Below the pieces are notes generated by a model that did not search any database, was not told the origin of the DNA, and saw only the letters and a list, made by a program, of their open reading frames with translations. A stretch of DNA of 64,000 nucleotides from a virus: positions 146,158 to 210,157 of IMG/VR virus record IMGVR_UViG_3300009103_000001; one strand, written 5' to 3'. Below are positions 42,649 to 49,300 of the stretch, in pieces. The translations under genes and the position numbers were made by a program. How positions within the stretch are numbered: the first letter of the stretch is position 1; each line of letters starts with the position of its first letter.

Positions 42649-43338
42649 TTATTTTTTGTTAGGTTTTCCAATAACCTCATCAATAATTCCATAGTCTAAA
42701 GCCTCATTAGCACTTAACCATAAATCTCTTTGAGCGTCTTTTTCAACTCTTTTAGCGGTTTTACCACAATAACCGGCTAATAATTCAAATAATTCCTTAT
42801 TTATTTTCTCCCACTCGTCAAACCCAATTCTAGCGTCTATTATGTTTCCGCCAACACCACCACTTGATTGGTGTAACATTGTTCTTGAGTGTTTTAGTGA
42901 ACTTCTCATACCCTTTGTACCCGCTCCAAGTAATAATGAACCCATTGAAGCGGCCATACCAGTATTAATTGTCTGTATGTCCGCGTCAATATAACTCATA
43001 ACATCTATCATAGATAATCCAGCTTTAACTGAACCACCTGGTGAGTCAATATGCATTGTTATTGTTTTGTTTGGGTCTTGTTGTGATAAGAATAGTAGTT
43101 GTGCTTGTACTATAATAGCCATCCTATCGTCTACTGGTCCAGCACACCATATAATTCTGTCCATCATTAGTCTGTCAAAAACAGACATTGCGGCCACATT
43201 TAATTGACGTTCTTCTATAATTGTAGGTGTTACTGAATATTCTATGTTTGGAACCTTGGATTGTAGGTTTTGATAACTGTGTAGTGTATTTGAATTTACA
43301 TTCAAATGTTTTGTTGCGTAATTATTAAATTCTGACAT
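42649..43338 (-). CDS. clpP: ClpP-family serine protease, 229 aa
   Basis: A complete ClpP. IDSPGGSVKAGLSMIDVM (98-115), then G-M-A-A-S-M-G-S with catalytic Ser131, then M-L-H-Q-S-S-G-G with His156, then D-A-Q-R-D-L-W-L-S-A-N-E-A with Asp205. The Ser-His and His-Asp distances (25 and 49) equal those of E. coli ClpP. The N-terminal 45 residues are longer than usual, possibly a propeptide. ClpP forms a tetradecamer that degrades proteins fed by ClpX or ClpA. No ATPase is in the window, so it may use host Clp ATPases or act in head maturation. It is a lone minus-strand gene with a host-type promoter, suggesting early expression and proteolysis in the host rather than late assembly. Confidence 0.95.
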   Translation of the reverse strand: MSEFNNYATKHLNVNSNTLHSYQNLQSKVPNIEYSVTPTIIEERQLNVAAMSVFDRLMMDRIIWCAGPVDDRMAIIVQAQLLFLSQQDPNKTITMHIDSPGGSVKAGLSMIDVMSYIDADIQTINTGMAASMGSLLLGAGTKGMRSSLKHSRTMLHQSSGGVGGNIIDARIGFDEWEKINKELFELLAGYCGKTAKRVEKDAQRDLWLSANEALDYGIIDEVIGKPNKK

Positions 43339-43369
43339 TTTTATATTGTTATTAAATTTTTAACTACAT

Positions 43370-43400
43370 CAAAGATATTTATTATTATATAATAAGTCAA
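43370..43400 (-). promoter_or_regulatory. Bacteroidota-type promoter TTG-N20-TATCTTTG
   Basis: On the minus strand TTG (43400-43398) and TATCTTTG (43377-43370) are separated by 20 bases, 31 bases before the clpP ATG. Confidence 0.65.
43375..43384 (+). promoter_or_regulatory. Putative late promoter element (ATATTTATTA)
   Basis: 32 bases before the ATG at 43417. It overlaps the -7 box of the minus-strand clpP promoter. Confidence 0.4.
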
Positions 43401-43416
43401 ATAAAAAAACATTATA

Positions 43417-43806
43417 ATGGCACACGAAAAAAAAGTAGAAGAAATAACATTATACGAAACTGTTGATGGAAAGGTTTTTGAATCTAAGGATTCAGCTTTA
43501 GAACATGAAAATGATATATTAGGTGATGAAGAAGAAAGAGTAACAAAACTTAATATTACAAATGCTTTAGTATCAAATTATAGAAAATATTTAGGGTATA
43601 ACGGTAGTTACGCTGTTTTTGATAAAAGTTATTTAAAACATAAAATTTATTCAATTGCCGCAACATCAAACCCATCAGAAATACTATATAGTTTATTTGT
43701 TGATACACCAGAACACACATTAAAGTTACTTTTGGATATGAAAAGTAACGACCTTAAAGGCTATGAAGCAATAAGTGACGAAGAAGTAGAAGTAGTTGAA
43801 AAATAA
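43417..43806 (+). CDS. Hypothetical protein, 129 aa, with DGxxF...SAxxH module
   Basis: Function unknown. Residues 10-34 (ITLYETVDGKVFESKDSALE, then H-E-N-D-I) form a small module seen at the start of many phage proteins: aromatic, T-x-D-G-x-x-F, D-S-A-x-x-H. The next gene starts with a similar module. The rest is helical with an acidic C-terminal tail (D-E-E-V-E-V-V-E-K). First gene of a plus-strand unit running to 46411, preceded by a late-type element. Confidence 0.6.
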   Translation: MAHEKKVEEITLYETVDGKVFESKDSALEHENDILGDEEERVTKLNITNALVSNYRKYLGYNGSYAVFDKSYLKHKIYSIAATSNPSEILYSLFVDTPEHTLKLLLDMKSNDLKGYEAISDEEVEVVEK

Positions 43807-43829
43807 TTTATAAATAAAAAAAATATAAA

Positions 43830-44168
43830 ATGAAATCTTACGTAAGATACAAAACATCGGATGGACAATATCATGATGATGAAAAATCGGCAAACACACA
43901 TCAAAATAATTTAAATAGAAAAAATTTAAAAACATATCGTGTAGAACAATATAACGCAATGTTAGATAGATTGTCTGGGAAAAATGATATATGGAAAAAT
44001 ATTAAAAATAATAAGTACGATTCTTCTGATTCTAATGAGATTATACTTAAAATTTTTACTGAGTATAATAGAGACTTAATATTATTAGCCACTAATAACG
44101 CACATGAAGCCGGTGAATTACCAATAGAGGGCCCTGGTCTTATTGCTAGACCCAAAATAGCCGAATAA
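43830..44168 (+). CDS. Hypothetical protein, 112 aa, related module to its neighbour
   Basis: Starts MKSYVRYKTSDGQYHDDEKS, then A-N-T-H-Q-N-N-L, parallel to the module at the start of the 43417 protein, so the pair may be ancient duplicates. A helical basic middle and a Gly/Pro-rich end (L-P-I-E-G-P-G-L-I-A-R-P) follow. No function is known. It starts 23 bases after the previous stop and ends two bases before the 746-aa gene. Confidence 0.55.
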   Translation: MKSYVRYKTSDGQYHDDEKSANTHQNNLNRKNLKTYRVEQYNAMLDRLSGKNDIWKNIKNNKYDSSDSNEIILKIFTEYNRDLILLATNNAHEAGELPIEGPGLIARPKIAE

Positions 44169-44170
44169 AA

Positions 44171-46411
44171 ATGGATGAAAAAAAATATAATAACGCGTTA
44201 ACATTATTAGAAGAAAAAGAACTAGAAAAATTAAAACTAGACCTTTTAGAATGCTTAAAAGATATAGAATCTTTAAATGATAAAGTTTTCTTAACTGAAA
44301 GTGAAAAAATGTTAATGGAGGTTTCATTGTGGGATAAAGCTAAATATTATCTAGGTAAGATAGGTAGGTATAAAGCTGGGGGAAAAATATTTGGTAAGAA
44401 AAAGGTAGACCAAGAAGCGGCAGAAAAAATAGAAACAATATTAAATAAAAAGGGTAACGAATTTATTAAAAATCTTCACACAACAATCCAAAAAATGAAT
44501 AAAGGTGAAGATGGTAAAGGAAAGGGTGAATTTCCAAATAATATGGACCCTGAAATATTTTTAGAAATAGTTTTAACAATCGCAGCAACATATGACTCAA
44601 TTGTTGGGGCAACTAAAAAAGATGCTGAAGATGAAGGGTTTTTACCTGTTGATATGGCGAATAAAATAATTGCCGACCTTAGAGATTATGTTAAAAAATA
44701 TTTAGATGTAGATGTACAGTGGACACGTTCAATATTTGACCATGAAGAAGAATCTGATGGTGATTTATTAAATGAAAAATGGACTGACAAGGTTTGGAAT
44801 TTTGTTACTGGTGGTGGTAAAGATGATAAACATAAAGAAGTTAGAACAAAATTACAGGGTAAGGTAGGTAAGGATTCAGAAAAATTCGATTCTGAAAGAA
44901 TGAAAACACTATACTCTAATAAACTACCTTTAATACTTAGTGCTATAGGTGGTTCTTTAGGGGCTCTAGGTTGGTTAGCTCAAACAGATTGGTTAAAAAG
45001 TTTATTGGAGTCTTGGTTAAATACCGATGGTGTTCCAGGTCAAGATGCTGTAACACAATCTTTTGATGGTGGTAATGCAGACCCTGAAGGGATGGTTCAT
45101 TGGATGAGAGAAATTGACCCTAGTAATCCAGTTGAAACCGGTTCTGATATTAGTGATTTTATTAGTAAACATGGGGCGGAAAATGTTAGTCATATGTTTG
45201 ATGGTAATGGTGCTGGTGATTCTATGGAACAAATCGGTAAATTAAAAGACTTAATCGGTGGCGATGGAGCCAATCAAAGTGTTGGTGAGTTATTTAGGGG
45301 TGATACCTATGGTGACATGAAGGGGGGTAGAAATTTATTTGGTATTAGTAAGGCAGCCTCATTTGCGTCTAAGGTTATTGTTAAACAAGCGGTTAAAGCT
45401 ACGGCTGGTTCTGTTGCTGGAACAGTTTTAGCGGGTAAATTAGCCTTTTTAGGTTCTATACTGTTACCTATAGGTATAGGTATTTTAGGGACTGGTATTT
45501 TAGTTAAAACCATGAGGGTTAAGGGTAGAAACCAATCTAGAAGTAGGACATTGGATGATTTACTGCAATCATTACAGGATATTAAACCAACAAAAGTAAA
45601 CCCACCAATAATAGAACCAGACCCACCAGGACCAGGACCAGAGCCCGATGTAGACCCAGAGTTCTTAAAGGGAAATAGGAATATGCAATTAGCCCATTTA
45701 TCAAAATTATTTTTACCAATCGGTGAAGATTTTTGGTCACGATTGGGATTAAAAGATGGAACAAAAATACCTAGTGGATTTTTAGATGCAGCGTTAGCAC
45801 AAGGAAAACCAAACCAAGAAAAATATTTAAATGCCTATTATGACCATTTGGTTAAAAACAATTCTTTCACTAAGGAGGTCAGTAAAGATGATTGGATTAT
45901 GACAACACTAAAACAATCAGATAATTTAGCTTTAATAAGGTGGATTAGAAATACTAGAAAAGGTATAGGTAGTTTCTTAAATGCTTTAAGAAAGGCTTTT
46001 GATGATTTTAGTATTGGTGATAGAGCTAAGGCTAAACCATTAAGACCTGGAAAAGAAGGTGAAGCTATGGCTTTAGCTGGTGGTCAAACAGATGAGTCAA
46101 TAAAAAAAGAAGATAATTTACTCGTAGAAGTTGGTTTGGGGAAAATCGCTGGAGCGGCTGGTTTTGATGAAAATTTATTTATGAAAAATTTACCACAGTT
46201 TATGGCTATGTTAAGTGCTATGTATTATAGTACGAAAGGAGAACCATTACCATATGATGGTGAAGCTGTAATGAAAAGGTGTGAAAAGTATGGGTGTAAA
46301 GCCGGCTCTGATAAGACATATGAAAAAACAAAATCCGATGATTACCAATTTATGGAACAATCATCTAAATTAACAGAAGAAATTAAAAGAATTAAAAATT
46401 TAATGCAATAA
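44171..46411 (+). CDS. Large virion-type protein with hydrophobic segments and internal LxE sites, 746 aa
   Basis: Unknown family. Residues 1-50 are a charged coiled coil leading into F-L-T-E-S-E-K-M-L-M-E-V-S-L-W-D-K, with two possible prohead-protease sites. A similar joint, DLLNEKWTDKVWNF, lies near residue 200 and N-L-L-V-E-V-G-L-G-K-I-A-G near 655. Hydrophobic segments are LPLILSAIGGSLGALGWLA (about 255-273) and a longer one near 407-445 (GSILLPIGIGILGTGILV). A proline-rich linker PDPPGPGPEPDVDP (about 483-497) divides it. Helical and partly membrane-active parts would suit an internal protein ejected to help DNA cross the host envelope. This is inference from composition and from its place just before the tail tube gene. 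Confidence 0.6.
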   Translation: MDEKKYNNALTLLEEKELEKLKLDLLECLKDIESLNDKVFLTESEKMLMEVSLWDKAKYYLGKIGRYKAGGKIFGKKKVDQEAAEKIETILNKKGNEFIKNLHTTIQKMNKGEDGKGKGEFPNNMDPEIFLEIVLTIAATYDSIVGATKKDAEDEGFLPVDMANKIIADLRDYVKKYLDVDVQWTRSIFDHEEESDGDLLNEKWTDKVWNFVTGGGKDDKHKEVRTKLQGKVGKDSEKFDSERMKTLYSNKLPLILSAIGGSLGALGWLAQTDWLKSLLESWLNTDGVPGQDAVTQSFDGGNADPEGMVHWMREIDPSNPVETGSDISDFISKHGAENVSHMFDGNGAGDSMEQIGKLKDLIGGDGANQSVGELFRGDTYGDMKGGRNLFGISKAASFASKVIVKQAVKATAGSVAGTVLAGKLAFLGSILLPIGIGILGTGILVKTMRVKGRNQSRSRTLDDLLQSLQDIKPTKVNPPIIEPDPPGPGPEPDVDPEFLKGNRNMQLAHLSKLFLPIGEDFWSRLGLKDGTKIPSGFLDAALAQGKPNQEKYLNAYYDHLVKNNSFTKEVSKDDWIMTTLKQSDNLALIRWIRNTRKGIGSFLNALRKAFDDFSIGDRAKAKPLRPGKEGEAMALAGGQTDESIKKEDNLLVEVGLGKIAGAAGFDENLFMKNLPQFMAMLSAMYYSTKGEPLPYDGEAVMKRCEKYGCKAGSDKTYEKTKSDDYQFMEQSSKLTEEIKRIKNLMQ

Positions 46412-46424
46412 TTTAATTATTGGC

Positions 46425-46437
46425 ATATTTATTATAA
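46425..46437 (+). promoter_or_regulatory. Putative late promoter element (ATATTTATTATAA) for the tail tube
   Basis: Lies 30 bases before the ATG at 46468. Confidence 0.4.
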
Positions 46438-46467
46438 AAGATAACAATAAACTAAAAACAATATATT

Positions 46468-46956
46468 ATGGCAGATTTGCTGATGAGGATGCCCGTACCG
46501 TATGAACCAAAGAAAAAGAATAGGTTTATATTTAGATTTCCTACACCACTTGGTATTCAAGAATGGTTTGTGGCATCAGGTTCAAGACCTAGCGTCACTA
46601 TAGAAGAAACTGAAATACAGTTTTTAAATACCTCAACTTTTGTTGCTGGTAGATTTACATGGGAGACAATTGATGTTACATTCCGTGACCCAATTGGTCC
46701 TTCAGCAGCTCAAGCCCTTATGGAATGGGTTCGTTTACACGCTGAATCTGTTACTGGTAGAATGGGTTACGCAGCTGGTTATAAAAAAGATGTAGAATTA
46801 GAATTACTAGACCCAACAGGTGTTGTAATCGAGAAATGGATTTTACAAGGTACTTTCTTAACTGGTGTTAACTTCAACGATTTAGATTACTCTTCAAGTG
46901 ATATAGCTGATATTAACGCTACACTTAGATTTGATAGAGCAGTACACGTATTCTAG
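46468..46956 (+). CDS. Tail tube protein (gp19-like), 162 aa
   Basis: The length equals that of T4 gp19 (163 aa). Y-E-P-K-K-K-N-R-F-I-F-R-F-P near the N terminus, W-F-V-A-S-G-S-R-P-S-V-T, W-E-T-I-D-V-T-F-R-D-P-I-G-P-S and I-A-D-I-N-A-T-L-R-F-D-R-A at the end are the conserved blocks of T4-type tube proteins. It polymerises as stacked hexamers that line the tail inside the sheath. The gene stands alone, with its own late-type element upstream and a hairpin terminator after it, which suits very high expression. In T4 the tube gene directly follows the sheath gene; here the two are separated by about 9 kb. Confidence 0.93.
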   Translation: MADLLMRMPVPYEPKKKNRFIFRFPTPLGIQEWFVASGSRPSVTIEETEIQFLNTSTFVAGRFTWETIDVTFRDPIGPSAAQALMEWVRLHAESVTGRMGYAAGYKKDVELELLDPTGVVIEKWILQGTFLTGVNFNDLDYSSSDIADINATLRFDRAVHVF

Positions 46957-46976
46957 TCTAATAAAAATACTAAAAA

Positions 46977-47006
46977 TTATCCTCTTTTTTTAAGAGGATT
47001 TTTTTT
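46977..47006 (+). terminator. Hairpin terminator after the tail tube gene
   Basis: ATCCTCTT pairs with AAGAGGAT over a T loop, followed by eight T, 20 bases after the tail tube stop. Confidence 0.8.
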
Positions 47007-47014
47007 GCCCAGAT

Positions 47015-47110
47015 TTAAAATATTGTCATTATATAAAATAGTTGTAAAGCAACAATTAGACCTAATGTTGCAGTAACTAATAATATAAAAGTTTTATTAT
47101 TGTTTTTCAT
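47015..47110 (-). CDS. Single-pass membrane peptide, 31 aa
   Basis: A minus-strand ORF starts MKNNNKTFILLVTATLGLIV and continues ALQLFYIMTIF. A basic N terminus and one 24-residue hydrophobic helix make a convincing small membrane peptide. It lies downstream of the peptidase gene but beyond that gene's terminator, so it relies on read-through or its own promoter, which I cannot see. Possible roles include holin-like or membrane-regulatory functions. It is short; confidence is limited. Confidence 0.4.
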   Translation of the reverse strand: MKNNNKTFILLVTATLGLIVALQLFYIMTIF

Positions 47111-47124
47111 TTTTTTTAAGAATT

Positions 47125-47147
47125 AAAAAAGGGGGATACACCCCCTT
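47125..47147 (-). terminator. Hairpin terminator after the peptidase gene
   Basis: On the minus strand AAGGGGG-TGTAT-CCCCCTT followed by TTTT, 4 bases after the stop codon at 47151. The G5/C5 stem is the strongest in the window. Confidence 0.85.
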
Positions 47148-47150
47148 AAT

Positions 47151-48176
47151 TTACCAATCGAATTTTATGTCATTTGGTGAGTCATAGTACCTCACTGAAT
47201 AACCACCATTAAAATCGTCATAATCCCACATGTCATCGAAATCATCATTAGATTCAAACCTAGTGATATCCTCTACAGTTTCATCGTCTTCGTCATCACC
47301 CAACCACTCAAAATCATCAACATAGTGTTGTTCTTCCGAATGATTTTCAGATATAGGAGTACGACCAAACATAGAGGACCATAGGTTTTTCTTTGGTTTA
47401 TCGGACCTAACATATTTAGCTTCACCTAAAACATCAACTATTTTAAGACCCAATTCGAAAGCGTTTTCAACATCCTCAACAAGGACATATTCACTTTTGG
47501 TGTGATACCTATAGTACCCCGCCGCTAAGTTAAGACAAGAGAAATCGAATTTTTCGATTAACTGCCATATGTCAGTGTAAGGATGTTTAGCCCAATCATT
47601 AATACCGTGTTCAAGTATTAAAGGGCTCACTTTCTTACCAAAGTCGGTGTCAACACCAAACAAGTCCTTACTCATTAGAGACATACTCATAGAGTTTCCC
47701 TCTGGGGAGTCGTATTGAATGGCGTAACCGACATCTTTGAAGAATTGTGGGTCCGCGTAACGAGAACCCAAACACCCAATCTCTTCTGATACAAAAAAGG
47801 CAGCTTTAACGTTGTCCAATTTGTCCAACATCTCAAGACAAAGAAAGACACCACACTTATCGTCACCACCGATACCCGATGGCTCCTTAGTTTCACTGTC
47901 AATTCCAGTCAAGGTTAACCTACCTTGTTTGTCACTAGATTCTACAACTTTTAGATTATGGTTGATGTGATGAACGGTATCAGTATGAGAAACAAAACAA
48001 GGATAAAACTCTGCCTCACCTTTTGTAACATACACATTATTGTGTCCATCGATTGTATAATCGAAGCCTTTCTCTTCCAAAACGTCCTTTAGGTATTGAA
48101 CCATAAGGTCTTCTTCCCTTGAATGTGTCGGAACAGAAAGAACCTCTTTTAATCTATTTAATTTACTTTCAGTCAT
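47151..48176 (-). CDS. M20/M42-type zinc aminopeptidase (peptidase T-like), 341 aa
   Basis: Metal-binding motifs are in order: S-H-T-D-T-V-H (His64, Asp66), G-I-G-G-D-D-K-C-G (Asp105), F-V-S-E-E-I-G-C (Glu131 catalytic, Glu132), Y-D-S-P-E-G (Asp156) and a late His in YYRYHTKSEY. This fits co-catalytic di-zinc exopeptidases of the M20/M42 clan. A 75-residue acidic, aromatic C-terminal tail (from about 265: W-L-G-D-D-E-D-D-E, F-D-D-M-W-D-Y-D-D-F) is unusual. The coding strand is clearly richer in G+C than neighbours (25 of 60 bases in 47461-47520), with codons such as GTC, CTC and ACC, so it may be a recent gain from a host. A host-type promoter and a strong terminator frame it as a single-gene unit. 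Confidence 0.85.
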   Translation of the reverse strand: MTESKLNRLKEVLSVPTHSREEDLMVQYLKDVLEEKGFDYTIDGHNNVYVTKGEAEFYPCFVSHTDTVHHINHNLKVVESSDKQGRLTLTGIDSETKEPSGIGGDDKCGVFLCLEMLDKLDNVKAAFFVSEEIGCLGSRYADPQFFKDVGYAIQYDSPEGNSMSMSLMSKDLFGVDTDFGKKVSPLILEHGINDWAKHPYTDIWQLIEKFDFSCLNLAAGYYRYHTKSEYVLVEDVENAFELGLKIVDVLGEAKYVRSDKPKKNLWSSMFGRTPISENHSEEQHYVDDFEWLGDDEDDETVEDITRFESNDDFDDMWDYDDFNGGYSVRYYDSPNDIKFDW

Positions 48177-48195
48177 AGTTTTTTAATTTATAATA

Positions 48196-48226
48196 CAAAT
48201 ATAGACATAATTTTTTTAATGGCCAA
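48196..48226 (-). promoter_or_regulatory. Bacteroidota-type promoter TTG-N20-TATATTTG
   Basis: On the minus strand TTG (48226-48224) and TATATTTG (48203-48196) with a 20-base spacer; 19 bases separate it from the peptidase ATG. The remaining gap up to 48336 holds only AT-rich sequence and a weak CTATTTATTA match at 48256. Confidence 0.65.
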
Positions 48227-48336
48227 ATAATTATACAAAAAAAATCATTTTTTTCCTATTTATTATCACAAGCTTTACTTTATACTTAATATCTATAAAG
48301 TTATATTAATAACAAATATAAAAAAAAGTTTTTATA

Positions 48337-49092
48337 ATGTCTACAGAAAAAAATGAAATAAGTTTTGAAACGCCCTTTGATGTATTAGAATTACCATCAA
48401 AAGGTCTGTTATATCCAGGTCGACCAGAAACAGTTAAAGTTGAATATCTTACGGCCGCAGATGAAAATATTTTAACATCCCCAAATTTAATTAGAAGTGG
48501 TAAAGTTTTAGATGTTCTTTTAGAAAAAAAGATTAAAAGTACCGAAATACCAATGAAAGATATGTTAGTTGGTGATAGAAATGCTATTATGATTTGGTTA
48601 AGAGCGACAGGATATGGTGAAATGTATCCAGTTAGAATGGCTGACCCTATTACTGGTGAGGAATTTGAAACGGAAATAGATTTATCGAACTTAAAAACTA
48701 AGGAGTTGACAGCTCAACCAGATGAAAATGGTGAATTTAGTTTTGATTTACCAAGAAGTAAAAAGAAAGTTAAATTTAAACTTTTGACCGTTGGTGATGA
48801 AACTAGTATTGCTAAAAAATCGGAAATTAGAGGTAAAAACACACAAATTAGTAACGCTTTAACATATAGACTACAAGCACAAATTAAGGAAATTGATGGG
48901 AATAGAGACCCTAATGTGATATCAAGATTTGTAAATGTAATGCCAGCCTACGATTCACTTAAATTTAGAGAATATTCGGATGATATTGAACCAGGAATAG
49001 ATTTAGAGGTGGACGTGGAGGGTCCATCTGGCCCCTTTCGTAGTCCCTTTACAATTGGACTCAACTTTTTTTGGCCTAACGCCAGAGTATAG
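48337..49092 (+). CDS. Baseplate hub protein, T4 gp26/gp51 family (frame ends early), 251 aa
   Basis: Conserved blocks: F-D-V-L-E-L-P-S-K-G-L-L-Y-P, V-E-Y-L-T-A-A-D-E-N-I-L-T-S-P, L-I-R-S-G-K-V-L-D-V-L-L, L-V-G-D-R-N-A-I-M-I-W-L-R, T-G-Y-G-E-M-Y-P and F-S-F-D-L-P-R-S. These mark the T4_baseplate (gp26/gp51) family, hub components needed for baseplate assembly. The frame stops at 49092, but the next frame, open from 49055, carries what looks like the missing C-terminal part (E-Y-R-K-N-L-I-E-Q-I-Y-Y-M ... M-P-V-Y-E-R-R). A run of seven T at 49066-49072 precedes the switch. Either a programmed +1 or -2 frameshift, two coupled genes, or a sequencing indel would explain this. Confidence 0.85.
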   Translation: MSTEKNEISFETPFDVLELPSKGLLYPGRPETVKVEYLTAADENILTSPNLIRSGKVLDVLLEKKIKSTEIPMKDMLVGDRNAIMIWLRATGYGEMYPVRMADPITGEEFETEIDLSNLKTKELTAQPDENGEFSFDLPRSKKKVKFKLLTVGDETSIAKKSEIRGKNTQISNALTYRLQAQIKEIDGNRDPNVISRFVNVMPAYDSLKFREYSDDIEPGIDLEVDVEGPSGPFRSPFTIGLNFFWPNARV

Positions 49093-49270
49093 AAAAAATT
49101 TAATAGAACAAATTTATTATATGGTTAAACATATGAACTTCGGTTATATCGAAGTTCAATACATGCCTGTATATGAAAGACGTGTTTATTTAGATATGTG
49201 GCAAAAAGAGATGGAAGAACAACATAAACAACATAAACAAGCCCAAGCTAAAAGTAGGCGTAAAAGGTAA
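49055..49270 (+). CDS. C-terminal part of the gp26-type hub protein, or separate small hub protein, 71 aa
   Basis: Open in the +1 frame relative to the 48337 gene, overlapping it by 38 bases. The only start before the conserved part is a TTG (49055), giving MDSTFFGLTPEYRKNLIEQI; an ATG at 49121 would lose the first helix. F-G-Y-I-E-V-Q-Y-M-P-V-Y-E-R-R followed by a charged helix is what I expect at the end of gp26-type proteins. With a frameshift the joined product would be about 311 aa. It ends in a basic Gln/His/Lys tail. Confidence 0.55.
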   Translation: MDSTFFGLTPEYRKNLIEQIYYMVKHMNFGYIEVQYMPVYERRVYLDMWQKEMEEQHKQHKQAQAKSRRKR

Positions 49271-49277
49271 TTAATGG

Positions 49278-49287
49278 ATATTTATTA
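49278..49287 (+). promoter_or_regulatory. Putative late promoter element (ATATTTATTA)
   Basis: 13 bases before the ATG at 49301. Confidence 0.4.
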
Positions 49288-49300
49288 ATAAAAACTTTTT

